A DNA stretch of 64,000 nt from Collinsella aerofaciens. Lineage in GTDB: Bacteria; Actinomycetota; Coriobacteriia; Coriobacteriales; Coriobacteriaceae. The DNA is taken from assembly GCF_015552075.1 (NCBI RefSeq), contig NZ_JADNDZ010000121.1:1-64000 (forward strand). The letters are read 5' to 3'. The first letter of the stretch is position 1. The number at the start of each line of letters is the position of its first letter. The notes under the pieces were generated by a model. That model saw nothing but the letters and a program-made list of their open reading frames with translations, was not told where the DNA came from and made no database searches. Shown here in pieces: positions 9,592 to 20,971 of the stretch. The position numbers were made by a program, and so were the translations under genes.

Positions 9592-10512
9592 CTACACGCG
9601 CAGGTAGCGGCGCATGGCTATGGCAGAACCAAAGAGACCGATAATCACGCCGACCAGAATCAGCGCAGCATAGGTCACCAGGTAGTACTGCATCGGCAGG
9701 GCAAACGACATCCAGCCGATGCTCTCCTGCAGACGCGGAATCATCAGATTGCGCAGCAGCTCCAGAACGCCGATGGAAAGCAGCGAGCCCAAAATGGCCT
9801 GCAGTACGCCCTCGGTGATAAACGGGCCGCGAATGAAGCCGTTGCTGGCGCCGACCAGACGCATAATCGCAATCTCACGACGACGCGCCGTGATAGACAG
9901 GCGAATCGTGTTGTTGATGAAGATGAATGCGATAAAGGTCAGAAGGCCAACGAGCACCACGGCGGCGATGCGGATGTAGTTGGTCACCTGGAACAGGCGG
10001 CTCACTTCCTCCTGGCCGTACAGCACGCTCGCGTTGACGTCGCCGTCATCCGCGATCTTCTGGAAATCGGCATCCTTCTTGAGCTTCTCTGCCGTGCTCT
10101 CGACCTTGGACGGATCGTCCATCTCAATTGCAAACGAAGCCGGCAGCGGATTCTGGCCATCGAGCGCGCTCATGGTGGCGTCGGCGTTGCCCGACATCTT
10201 GCTCGTATACTCGGCCAGCGCGTCGTCCTTGTCCTTATAGGTCACGGACTTGACGTTATTCCACGTCTTAAGCTCGGCCTCAAAAGCCTGAACATCGGCC
10301 TGATCGGCGTCATCACTAATGAACGCGTTGATGACAACCTGATCCTCGACGGTGCCGATCACGGAGTTCAGCATCGCGGAGCCCATGATGAACAGGCCGA
10401 TGATAAACAGCGAAAGGAAGATCGTGATGACGGCGCCGAGCGAGGTAGTCCAGTTACGGAAGAAGTGGCTGATTGCCTCTTTGAAGGAGTAGCCCACGTT
10501 AGTTGGTGCCAT
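9592..10512 (-). CDS. ftsX: Cell division protein FtsX
   Basis: 306 residues with the FtsX topology: one N-terminal membrane helix (LGAVITIFLSLFIIGLFIMG, about residues 25-45), a periplasm-side domain of about 120 residues, and three C-terminal helices with the MacB/FtsX-type block ITARRREIAIMRLVGASNGF. FtsX joins FtsE at the divisome and, in many bacteria, activates peptidoglycan hydrolases through its extracellular loop. Its start codon lies inside the end of ftsE (14-nt overlap), so the two are translationally coupled. No hydrolase partner is adjacent. Confidence 0.95.
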   Translation of the reverse strand: MAPTNVGYSFKEAISHFFRNWTTSLGAVITIFLSLFIIGLFIMGSAMLNSVIGTVEDQVVINAFISDDADQADVQAFEAELKTWNNVKSVTYKDKDDALAEYTSKMSGNADATMSALDGQNPLPASFAIEMDDPSKVESTAEKLKKDADFQKIADDGDVNASVLYGQEEVSRLFQVTNYIRIAAVVLVGLLTFIAFIFINNTIRLSITARRREIAIMRLVGASNGFIRGPFITEGVLQAILGSLLSIGVLELLRNLMIPRLQESIGWMSFALPMQYYLVTYAALILVGVIIGLFGSAIAMRRYLRV

Positions 10513-11719
10513 AGTTGCCGTAACCTCCCCTCTCCTGGTCGCGGATAACGTGGCCGCCCTCGAGGGCGATCACGCGACGGTGCATGCTATCGACCATCTC
10601 GCGGTCGTGCGTGGCGACGATCACGGTGGTGCCGGTGCGGTTAATACGCTCGAGCAGCTTCATGATGCCCAGCGAGATCGCCGGGTCGAGGTTGCCCGTC
10701 GGCTCGTCGCAAATCAGCAGCGGCGGACGGTTGACCATAGCGCGGGCGACGGCAACACGCTGCTGCTCGCCACCGGAAAGCTGGTCGGGCAGGGAGTCCA
10801 TCTGATCGGCCAGACCGACCAGACGCAGCACCTCGGGCACCTGGCTGCGAATGACGCCCTTGGGCTTGCCGATGCACTGCAGGGCAAATGCCACGTTTTC
10901 GTAGGCGGTCTTTTGCGGCAGAAGCTTAAAGTCCTGGAACACGGCGCCAATCTGGCGGCGCAGGAACGGAACCTTACGGTTCTTAATCTTCATGAGGTCC
11001 TGACCGGCAACCAGGATGCGGCCGCTCGTCGGCTTGACGTCGCGGTTGAGCGTCGACAGCAGCGTGGTCTTACCCGAGCCGGAGTGACCGACCAGGAAGA
11101 CGAACTCGCCCGGATAAATCTCGATGTTGATGTCGTCGAGTGCAGGCTTGTTGGGCTGTGCCGGATAGATCTTGGTGACATGCTCCATAAGGATAACGGG
11201 CTCGACACCGGCCTGCTTGGCCATCTTCTTGCGGCTGGCCTGCGGATCGATGGGCGCAAACACCGACGTAAAATCGGGGTTGTTGAGCGCGTTATCGAGG
11301 CTTGCGACCTCGGCGGCCTGATCGCTCTCGACCACCGGGGCAGCAGGCTGCGTGGGGTCGGGAATTGCGGCAAAGAGACCAGACTGCGCAGGCTGAGGAG
11401 CCGGCGTCGCAGGGGCCAAGGGGTCGGGAATGCCGGCCATGGTAGGCTGCGGCGTGGCGGCGCCAGCCTGAGGCTGCTCCACGCGAGCGGTCACGGCCTG
11501 AACGGGCTCAAAACCCGCCGCGCCGGAAAGCGCGACATCGCTGGTGGGATTGTAGGCAAAGGGATCGGATGCCGGCTGTGCCTGATCTGCCGGCTGAGCG
11601 GGGGCCTGAGCAACAGGCTGGCCCTCTGAATCCGGAGTGGCGAAACGACTGCCCTGGACGCCTGCCTGCGTCTTGGGGGCATCATCGCCCGCACCGGAGG
11701 TACGGAAGTGGTTACCCAC
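10499..11719 (-). CDS. ftsE: Cell division ATP-binding protein FtsE with a long N-terminal extension
   Basis: The last ~230 residues are a complete FtsE ATPase starting near PVILMEHVTKIYPAQPNKPA: Walker A GHSGSGKTTLL, Q-loop IGAVFQDFKLLP, signature LSGGEQQRVAVARAM, Walker B LLICDEPTGNLDP, and the switch histidine in VIVATHDREMV. The first ~170 residues are an Ala/Pro/Gln-rich, probably disordered tail absent from ordinary FtsE (about 225-230 residues). The start is GTG, with GGAG five nt before it; no internal start near the ATPase domain looks better from what I can see. FtsE powers FtsX signalling at the septum. Confidence 0.93.
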   Translation of the reverse strand: MGNHFRTSGAGDDAPKTQAGVQGSRFATPDSEGQPVAQAPAQPADQAQPASDPFAYNPTSDVALSGAAGFEPVQAVTARVEQPQAGAATPQPTMAGIPDPLAPATPAPQPAQSGLFAAIPDPTQPAAPVVESDQAAEVASLDNALNNPDFTSVFAPIDPQASRKKMAKQAGVEPVILMEHVTKIYPAQPNKPALDDINIEIYPGEFVFLVGHSGSGKTTLLSTLNRDVKPTSGRILVAGQDLMKIKNRKVPFLRRQIGAVFQDFKLLPQKTAYENVAFALQCIGKPKGVIRSQVPEVLRLVGLADQMDSLPDQLSGGEQQRVAVARAMVNRPPLLICDEPTGNLDPAISLGIMKLLERINRTGTTVIVATHDREMVDSMHRRVIALEGGHVIRDQERGGYGNYGTN

Positions 11720-11825
11720 TGGTGCTCCTTATCGTCGTGCGTTTAAACTACATGAGCGCTTTGTATTTTAGCAGCATTAGCTTTGCTGCACATAAGAAGC
11801 ATGGCGTGCTTCTATTCCCACCGGT

Positions 11826-11942
11826 CGGGCACAGGGTTACCTCCCAAATCGTCCTCGGACATGTCGGGAGCCCCGCCACGCGCTTCGCGCTGCGGGGCTC
11901 CCTCCGTCCTGCGGAAAGATTTGGGAGGTAACCCTGTGCCCG
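11826..11942. repeat. 117-bp nested palindrome
   Basis: A perfect 25-bp inverted repeat (11826-11850 with 11918-11942) encloses a second stem, GGGAGCCCCGC (11866-11876) with GCGGGGCTCCC (11892-11902), and a GC-rich apex containing TTCG. It can form a very stable cruciform or RNA hairpin and has no coding signal. It lies about 105 nt upstream of ftsE in a gene-free stretch (11720-12230) that also contains one 67-bp palindrome (12076-12142). Confidence 0.9.
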
Positions 11943-12075
11943 GCCTGCGGCTACTATGGGGCCGGCGCATCCATCTTAAGGTGCTGCGCATACAAAGTTG
12001 GGAGGGTCTGAATTGCACTTTTCTGTTCTGGGCCCTTTTCCCTAATGGGGCCTTGCTTGACAGGGCTTCTTCATA

Positions 12076-12142
12076 AGTTGCGGTGAAATACGGACTGTTT
12101 TACCAGTTAAAAGGCCTAATCAGTCCCTATTTCACCGCAACT
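12076..12142. repeat. 67-bp palindromic element, copy 1
   Basis: Ends are AGTTGCGGTGAAATA and its exact complement TATTTCACCGCAACT; the inner part pairs partially (GGACT with AGTCC). It is about 94 percent identical to copy 2 (four differences in 67 bases). Copies 3 and 4 share the ends only. It lies upstream of the zinc-ribbon protein gene. Confidence 0.9.
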
Positions 12143-12230
12143 TAAAATTAGGCGCATTGTTGCGCAACTTAGATTGGATTGATCGACTTACAGTGGCCTC
12201 GTTGGGATCTTCTTTGGTTGCGAGGCTGGT

Positions 12231-13004
12231 ATGGTTTGTCCTTGTTGTGGCGCTGAGTTACGTGGTGGTGTGAGATACTGCACGACTTGTGGGGTTGCCG
12301 TTCATGGCTTATCGACTGTCCCGGCGTTCTGGGTACAGTCTCGGAAGCACGTCGTGGTCGTTCTTGTTTGTATGTTGACGATTGCTCTTGCCGGCGGCAG
12401 CTGGCTGGGGTTTCAACTGTATCGGACAATGTCTTGCTTTATATCGGCTCATTCGGAGCATGCTATTGTGCTCGATATCTCGGCCGCGGGTTGGGATACC
12501 GATAACGGGGCCTCGCGTGTCCCGATACACATCACGGGCAAAACCGTCGATGGGATAACGGTCGACGAGGTTGATTATGTAGCCTCCAACGGTTCCGGCA
12601 TCAGCCTCATACAAGGCGTGTACACGCTCGAGGCGGCAGGCTCCCCTATCGCCGTCGACGGCACGATCTATCAAATTCCATGCACGAGCGCCACACTAAC
12701 CCTCGACGATGTCTTCGCCACGGGCGAAACGATCGATCTGGCCGAACTCGCCGAGCAAGACTCAATACTCACCTTCCGCCCCATCGATGCCGGCGATATG
12801 ACCAACGACGAGATCTACAACGCCGCATTGCTCGCCATGGCATACAAAGGCAACGACGCGCCCAATGTGGCGGCCCTGTGCCAAGCAGCAATCAATCGTC
12901 GCGCCGCAGCCAGCACAAGCGGGGACGCCTTCAAAAGTTGCGGTGAAATAGGGAGTGTTTTACAAGTTAAAAGGGCTAATCAGTCCCTATTTCACCGCAA
13001 CTGA
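12231..13004 (+). CDS. Zinc-ribbon, single-pass membrane protein of unknown function
   Basis: 257 residues. The N-terminus has a zinc ribbon (CPCCG at 3-7, CTTC at about 17-20), then a membrane helix (VVVVLVCMLTIALAGGSWLG, about 40-60) and a largely beta-like external domain. This resembles zinc-ribbon membrane proteins common in Firmicutes and Actinobacteria, whose role is mostly unknown. ATG follows GAGG at five nt. The last ~24 residues, from about KSCGEIG to the stop, are encoded by the 67-bp palindrome copy 2, and the stop codon directly abuts its end, so the natural C-terminus appears to have been replaced. A second copy of the palindrome lies upstream. I do not know its function. Confidence 0.65.
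   Translation: MVCPCCGAELRGGVRYCTTCGVAVHGLSTVPAFWVQSRKHVVVVLVCMLTIALAGGSWLGFQLYRTMSCFISAHSEHAIVLDISAAGWDTDNGASRVPIHITGKTVDGITVDEVDYVASNGSGISLIQGVYTLEAAGSPIAVDGTIYQIPCTSATLTLDDVFATGETIDLAELAEQDSILTFRPIDAGDMTNDEIYNAALLAMAYKGNDAPNVAALCQAAINRRAAASTSGDAFKSCGEIGSVLQVKRANQSLFHRN
12936..13002. repeat. 67-bp palindromic element, copy 2
   Basis: Same length and ends as copy 1 (AGTTGCGGTGAAATA / TATTTCACCGCAACT). It overlaps the 3' end of the zinc-ribbon gene in frame and provides its C-terminal codons; the TGA stop uses its final bases. The tail-to-tail neighbour is the transketolase C-subunit gene. Confidence 0.9.
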
Positions 13005-13105
13005 AACAGGGGCGCCCTCTTGGAGAGCGCCCCTGCCGGGTTTCTATAGTACTGGCGAAGCAGTTTAATAGTTCTGACGAAGCAGCCCCTGAGATCCGTC
13101 TTGCC

Positions 13106-14047
13106 TTATGCCAAGAACTCCTTGGTGGTCGCCACGATGTTGGCGGCGTCCAGGCCGTACTTGTGCAGGAGTTCGGCACCCGGGCCGGACTCGCCGAAGG
13201 TGTCGTTGACGCCGATCTTCTTGAGCGGCGTCGGGCACTGCTCGCACAGGACGTCGGCAACGGCGCTGCCCAGGCCACCGATCACGGAGTGCTCCTCGAC
13301 GGTCACGACGTGGCCGGTCTTGGTGGCGCTCTTGACGATCAGGTCGGCATCGATGGGCTTGATGGTGTGCATGTTGATGACCTCAGCGTCGATACCCTCA
13401 GCAGCGAGCTGCTCGGCGGCCTCGAGAGCCTCGCCGACCATCAGGCCGCAGGCGATGATGGTCACATCGGCGCCCTCGCGCATGACAATGCCCTTACCCA
13501 ACTCGAACTTGTAGGTCTCGGGGTCGTTGATAACCGGCGAGGCCAAACGGGCGAAGCGCATGTACACGGGGCCGTCGCACTCGTAGGCGGCGCGCGTCAC
13601 GGCGCGGGCCTCGACGTCGTCGGCAGGAACGATCACAGTCATGCCGGGGATGACGCGCATGAGGGCGATATCCTCGCAGCACTGGTGCGTGGCGCCATCC
13701 TCGCCCACCGAGATACCGGCGTGCGTGGCACCGATCTTAACGTTGAGGTGCGGGTAGCCGATGGAGTTACGGACCTGCTCAAAAGCGCGGCCGGCGGCGA
13801 ACATGGCAAAGGTGCTCGCAAAGGCAACGCGACCGGTGGTTGCGATACCGGCGGCAACACCCATCAGGTTGCTCTCGGCAATGCCCACATCGAAGAAACG
13901 ATCGGGGCAGGCGGCCTTGAACTTGCCGGTCTGCGTGGCGGCGGCCAGGTCGGCGTCGAGGACCACAAAGTCATCGTGCTCGTTGGCGAGCTCGACGAGG
14001 GCCTCGCCGTAGCTTACGCGCGTGGCGATTTTTTTGACGTCTGCCAT
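13106..14047 (-). CDS. Transketolase, C-terminal subunit
   Basis: 313 residues carrying the pyrimidine-binding and C-terminal domains of transketolase: VLDADLAAATQTGKFKAA, the thiamine-binding segment GIAESNLMGVAAGIATTG, and HTKPI-like IINMHTIKPIDADL with VTVEEHSVIGGLGSAV. It pairs with the N-terminal subunit encoded immediately upstream; together they make the two-chain enzyme of the non-oxidative pentose phosphate pathway. ATG 14047 is used: it comes one base after the upstream stop, and its GGAG lies within the upstream gene. A longer frame to 14131 merely overlaps the neighbour. Confidence 0.93.
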   Translation of the reverse strand: MADVKKIATRVSYGEALVELANEHDDFVVLDADLAAATQTGKFKAACPDRFFDVGIAESNLMGVAAGIATTGRVAFASTFAMFAAGRAFEQVRNSIGYPHLNVKIGATHAGISVGEDGATHQCCEDIALMRVIPGMTVIVPADDVEARAVTRAAYECDGPVYMRFARLASPVINDPETYKFELGKGIVMREGADVTIIACGLMVGEALEAAEQLAAEGIDAEVINMHTIKPIDADLIVKSATKTGHVVTVEEHSVIGGLGSAVADVLCEQCPTPLKKIGVNDTFGESGPGAELLHKYGLDAANIVATTKEFLA

Positions 14048-14048
14048 C

Positions 14049-14879
14049 CTAGAGCTCCTCTCCGGCGGCCGTGAGCTCTGCCATGGCCTGCTCAAACTGT
14101 TCATCGTTGGGGGCCTTGCCGTGCCAACCAACCTGGTTCTCCATAAAGGAAACGCCCTTGCCCTTCATGGTCTCGGCGATGATGGCGGTCGGCTGACCCT
14201 TGGTGGCGCGGGCCTCGGCAAAGGCGGCGCGGATCTGATCGAAATCGTTGCCGTCGGCAAGCTCCACCACGTGGAACTTAAAGGCGCGGAACTTGTCGGC
14301 GAGCGGCATGGGGTCGTTGACCTCCTCGACGGGGCCGTCGATCTGCAGGCCGTTGTGGTCGACGATCACGCAGAGGTTATCAAGCTGCTGGTTGCCGGCA
14401 AACATGGCTGCCTCCCAGACCTGGCCCTCCTCGCTCTCGCCATCACCCAGCAGGGCGTACGTGCGGTAAGTATCGCCCCAGTGCTTGGCGGCAACCGCCA
14501 TGCCCACGGCGGCGGAGATGCCCTGGCCGAGCGAGCCGGTGGACATATCGACGCCCGGGGTGTCGTTCATGTTGGGATGACCTTGCAGGTGGCTGCCGAT
14601 ATGGCGCAGCGTCTCGAGATCCTCCTTGGGGAAGAACCCACGCTCGGCGAGCACGGCGTACAGGCCCGGAGCGCAATGGCCCTTGGAGAGCACAAAACGG
14701 TCGCGATCGGCCTTGCGGGGATCGGCCGGGTCGACGTTCATTTCCTCAAAGTACAGATAGGTCATGATGTCGGCAGCGCCGAGCGAACCGCCCGGATGGC
14801 CGGACTTGGCAGCGTGCACGCCGGTGACGATGCCCTTCCTTACCTCGTTGGCAACCTTTTTGAGCTCTTCGTCGCTCAT
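14049..14879 (-). CDS. Transketolase, N-terminal (thiamine pyrophosphate) subunit
   Basis: 276 residues equivalent to the first half of full-length transketolase. It contains SGHPGGSLGAADIMTYLYF, DRFVLSKGHCAPGLYAVL, the TPP motif LGDGESEEGQVWEA and IVDHNGLQIDGPV. Starts ATG after AAAGGAAGG. It cannot act alone and forms the TPP site with the C-subunit, one base downstream, so equimolar expression by coupling is expected. Split transketolases are common in archaea and in several anaerobic bacteria. Confidence 0.94.
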   Translation of the reverse strand: MSDEELKKVANEVRKGIVTGVHAAKSGHPGGSLGAADIMTYLYFEEMNVDPADPRKADRDRFVLSKGHCAPGLYAVLAERGFFPKEDLETLRHIGSHLQGHPNMNDTPGVDMSTGSLGQGISAAVGMAVAAKHWGDTYRTYALLGDGESEEGQVWEAAMFAGNQQLDNLCVIVDHNGLQIDGPVEEVNDPMPLADKFRAFKFHVVELADGNDFDQIRAAFAEARATKGQPTAIIAETMKGKGVSFMENQVGWHGKAPNDEQFEQAMAELTAAGEEL

Positions 14880-15087
14880 TGTGCCTTCCTTTCATCCTCA
14901 TTAGACAAAATGCGCACGGCACGGAAAGGTAATCCCAACACAGCCGCAATGCACGTACGTCATTCATTATGCTGGAAACTGATGGCTTTACCAGAGTTTT
15001 TATCATTATTTGAACAATTTAGCAGGCAGAACCGCTGATGAAACGGTTTATCAATGTGAACGTCTTTTGGATGGAACGCGATCGACC

Positions 15088-15978
15088 CTACGCGCTAATG
15101 TCCTTGAATCCCTCGCCGAAGGCTTCCGTAACGTCGGCAACCGTCACAATGGCATGAGGATCGCGCTCGCGCACGATCGTCTTGAGGGTATTGAGCTCTC
15201 GACGGCTCACGATGACCATAATCACTGGCTTCTCGGCACCCGAATACATGCCAGTCGCCTTAAACTTGGTACAACCACGACCCAGGCCATACATGATATC
15301 GGCAGCGATATCAGGGAACTTGTCCGAGATGATGAGTACCATACGGCGTTTGTTGCCACCATCGACCACGGCATCGATCACGTAGCCGCTAATGACCATC
15401 GAAAGGCCTGCATACAGTGCGTTTTCGATTGAAAAGACCGGAGCCGATAGCGCGCATACGGCAACATCGATCGCCATGACGGTCGAGCCCACCGGCAGCG
15501 AGGTGTTACGCGAGATGATTTGGCCAATCGTGTCCGAGCCGCCGGTGTTGGCGCCGGCGCGCAACACCATGCCGTAACCGATGCCCGTAATAATGCCGCC
15601 CCACATGGCAGGGAGCATCAGGTCCGCATCCGCCAGAGGTGCTACAAACGGGGCGAACAGATCGGTAAAGAAGCCCAGCAGCACAAAGCCCGTCGCGGTC
15701 TGCACCACGTAGAACATGCCGCCCTCGCGCATAACGACCAACAACAGCAAGGCGTTCATCACGATCGTCTGAATACCAACGGGAAGCGATAGGCCGCGCG
15801 ATGCACCGACCGCCTGGATAATGGTGGCAAGGCCCGTAACGCCACCGGCGGCAAGACCGTTGGGAATCAAAAACAAGTCGGTCGCGATGGCGGCCAAGGC
15901 ACACCCCAACATGATCTGGGGCAGGTCGTGAAAGAAGTTCATCGAAAGAATGCGCTTGATGTCCAGACGATATGCCAT
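15088..15978 (-). CDS. YitT-family membrane protein (DUF161/DUF2179)
   Basis: About 296 residues with several hydrophobic helices in the first two thirds (MLGCALAAIATDLFLIPNGL, GVTGLATIIQAV, GYVIDAVVDGG) and the family pattern GANTGGSDTIGQII. A soluble C-terminal DUF2179 domain follows (VLIISDKFPDIAADIMYGLG, KPVIMVIVSRREL). Function is not established for the family. The ATG at 15978 follows GGGAGG and gives the expected MAYRLDIKR start; the frame itself runs on to 16002. Confidence 0.85.
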   Translation of the reverse strand: MAYRLDIKRILSMNFFHDLPQIMLGCALAAIATDLFLIPNGLAAGGVTGLATIIQAVGASRGLSLPVGIQTIVMNALLLLVVMREGGMFYVVQTATGFVLLGFFTDLFAPFVAPLADADLMLPAMWGGIITGIGYGMVLRAGANTGGSDTIGQIISRNTSLPVGSTVMAIDVAVCALSAPVFSIENALYAGLSMVISGYVIDAVVDGGNKRRMVLIISDKFPDIAADIMYGLGRGCTKFKATGMYSGAEKPVIMVIVSRRELNTLKTIVRERDPHAIVTVADVTEAFGEGFKDISA

Positions 15979-15989
15979 GCTGCCTCCCT

Positions 15990-16020
15990 CAAAAAAGCGC
16001 ACCCAAACGGATGCGCTTTG
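15990..16020 (-). terminator. Rho-independent terminator after prfB
   Basis: On the minus strand AAAGCGCA pairs with TGCGCTTT and runs into TTTTTT. It is about 125 nt downstream of the prfB stop and immediately upstream of the YitT gene ribosome binding site, which it nearly touches. Confidence 0.75.
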
Positions 16021-16143
16021 AACTTCTTCTTGTATTCGATTCTACCGATTCGCCGGACAAAAACCACCCCTGCGCAGGGTTTATTCTGGATACAAACCCG
16101 TCCAACCGTTGGGCTTAGCATCGGCTTGAAACTGCCCGATGTT

Positions 16144-17291
16144 TTAGACCTCCGAGCCTTCTGCATCGGCGTTGCCGGTGGCCCAGCGATGGTAGCCAAT
16201 AACAAACGGGTCCAGGTCGCCATCGTCAAGAACGGCCTCGACATTGCTGGTCTCCACGCCCGTGCGTAGGTCCTTGACCATCTGGTACGGGTAGAGCACG
16301 TAGCTGCGAATCTGGTTGCCAAAACCAATCGTGGTCTTGGGTCCGCGGATCTCATCCAGGGCCTCGGCGCGCTTCTCGAGCTCAATCTCGTACAGGCGAG
16401 CCTTGAGGATCTGCATGCACGCGGCCTTGTTCTGAATCTGGCTGCGCTCGTTTTGGCAGGTAACCACAATGCCGCTGGGGAAATGCGTCACGCGCACGGC
16501 GGAGTCGGTGGTGTTGACGCCCTGACCGCCCGGGCCACTCGCGTGGTACACGTCCACGCGGATGTCATCAGGACTGATCTCGATGTCGATATCATCGGGT
16601 AGCACGGGGATGACCTCGACGCCGGCAAACGTGGTCTGGCGGCGCTTCTTGTCGTCGGTGGGGCTAATGCGCACCAAGCGGTGGACGCCGGCCTCGGCGC
16701 GCAGCATGCCGAATGCGTCCTTGCCCTCGACGGTAAAGGTAGCGCGGTCGATGCCGATGACCTCGGCCGCGGGACAGTCGTTGATGGTGACCTTCCAGCC
16801 GCGACGCTGGCAGTACTTCATGTACATCTTAAAGAGCATGAAGGTCCAGTCCTGGGCCTCCAGACCACCCTGTCCGGGCTTGATGGTCACAATGGCATCG
16901 CCGTGATCGAACTCACCGGTAAACCAGCTCGAAAGCTCAAGCTCGTCGATGGCACGGGCAAGGCGCTCTGCCGTAGCGGCAGCTTCCTCGCGCAATGCAG
17001 CGGCGTCGGGGTCATCCCCCATCTCCTCGGCAAGCTCCAGCGCGGCGCGGGCATCGGAAAGCTCGCCGCGCGCGGTGTCCACGGCAGCGATATCTTCCTT
17101 GGTGCGCGCGATCTCCTCCATGGTGGCACGGGCAGCGTCGGCATCATCCCAAAAGCCGGGGGCCACGCTTTTAGCCTCGAGCTCAGTCACGCGCGTGCGC
17201 TTTTCGTCCAAATGGAGATACGACTCGACCTCGCCGAGCCGGTCCGCAAACGCGTCCAGCTCGGCGGGCGTTACCTCTAAAGCCTCAGCCA

Positions 17292-17292
<1 letters not shown>
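16144..17292 (-). CDS. prfB: Peptide chain release factor 2
   Basis: 382 residues with the class I release factor layout: helical N-domain, codon-recognition domain, and the peptidyl-tRNA hydrolysis motif GPGGQGVNTTDSAVRVTH. Sequence around GVHRLVRISPTDDKKRRQTT follows RF2 rather than RF1, but the usual stop-codon tripeptide SPF reads SPT here. The gene is one continuous frame: the programmed frameshift near codon 25 seen in many prfB genes is absent (YLHLDEKR is read straight through). Its ATG overlaps the secA stop by one base (TAATG), so it is translationally coupled to secA. Confidence 0.93.
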
Positions 17293-20099
<2,807 letters not shown>

Positions 20100-20230
20100 A
20101 TGGTTTTCCTTTTTTGGCCATCGCCCGCGCCATGCGGTTTTGGGCGAGTTAAACACAGTTGAGTTTACTTTAGCCAAACGGCGTACAACCTATACGGACG
20201 ACAGCCCAAACCACGTAATAACTACGACCG

Positions 20231-20265
20231 ACCTGCCAAAAAGGGACTGGTTTATTTTGGCAGGT
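20231..20265. repeat. 35-bp hairpin repeat, copy B
   Basis: A perfect 11-bp inverted repeat, ACCTGCCAAAA with TTTTGGCAGGT, around AGGGACTGGTTTA. It differs from copy A (7165-7199) at two positions only. It lies about 130 nt upstream of the secA start, downstream of the rpmE terminator. Confidence 0.85.
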
Positions 20266-20281
20266 TGTTGGCTTGTATCAA

Positions 20282-20323
20282 AAAAAAGAAAAGGGCCGCG
20301 CACCCAAATGGATGCACGGCCCT
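20282..20323 (-). terminator. Rho-independent terminator after rpmE
   Basis: On the minus strand AGGGCCG pairs with CGGCCCT (longer with mismatches) and is followed by TTTCTTTTTTT. It lies 37 nt past the rpmE stop and should separate rpmE from secA. Confidence 0.8.
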
Positions 20324-20359
20324 CATGCCATGAATGCGAGTGATTCCGCGGCGAGCTAT

Positions 20360-20785
20360 TTACTCAGCAGCCTCGATGGTCTCGGCCTCGGCAGCGGCCT
20401 CCTCGACGGGAGCCTCTGCGGGAGCCTCAGCAGCCTGCTTGGCAGCCTCCTCGGCGAACTTAGCGGCACGCTTAGCCTTCTCGGCAGCCTTAGCCTCAGC
20501 GGCGGCCTTGCGAGCGGCCTCGGCCTCAGCAGCCTTGGCAGCCTTGGCAGCCTTGGCCTCCTCGGCCTTCTTGAGCTGGGCGGCAGCGGCGCCACCGAAC
20601 TTGTCGGCGAAGCGCTGGACGCGTCCACCGGTGTCGACGAACTTCTGCTGGCCGGTGTAGAACGGGTGGCACTCGTTGCAAAGCTCAACCTTCATCTCGG
20701 ACACGGTAGCGTGCGTCTTGAAGGTGTTGCCGCAGGAGCACGTCACCGTGCACTCGACATACTGGGGATGGATACCCTGCTTCAT
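20360..20785 (-). CDS. rpmE: Ribosomal protein bL31 with an Ala/Lys/Glu-rich tail
   Basis: Residues 1-70 are a zinc-type (C+) bL31: [20 protein letters not shown], with the cysteine pairs CSCG and [21 protein letters not shown] further ~70 residues of alternating Ala, Lys and Glu ([20 protein letters not shown] and similar) extend the C-terminus; typical L31 ends near 66-75 residues. The tail predicts a charged helix. Because the cysteines are intact it should respond to zinc like other C+ forms. The gene is monocistronic, ended by its own terminator. Confidence 0.93.
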   Translation of the reverse strand: MKQGIHPQYVECTVTCSCGNTFKTHATVSEMKVELCNECHPFYTGQQKFVDTGGRVQRFADKFGGAAAAQLKKAEEAKAAKAAKAAEAEAARKAAAEAKAAEKAKRAAKFAEEAAKQAAEAPAEAPVEEAAAEAETIEAAE

Positions 20786-20971
20786 GGTAGGACTCCTTAT
20801 TGGTCAGGCGCTGGTTACCGATCAGCGCATAAGGCGTCTTGGTTTCCGACCAAGACAACAAACTCGGCTATGGTACCACGGCGCCGCGTGTCCCACAAAA
20901 GGTTCACGGTCTTTTCGGCACGACATGAGCTGGACCTTAAATATCAACTTCATCCGAACACTCCCCCACAT

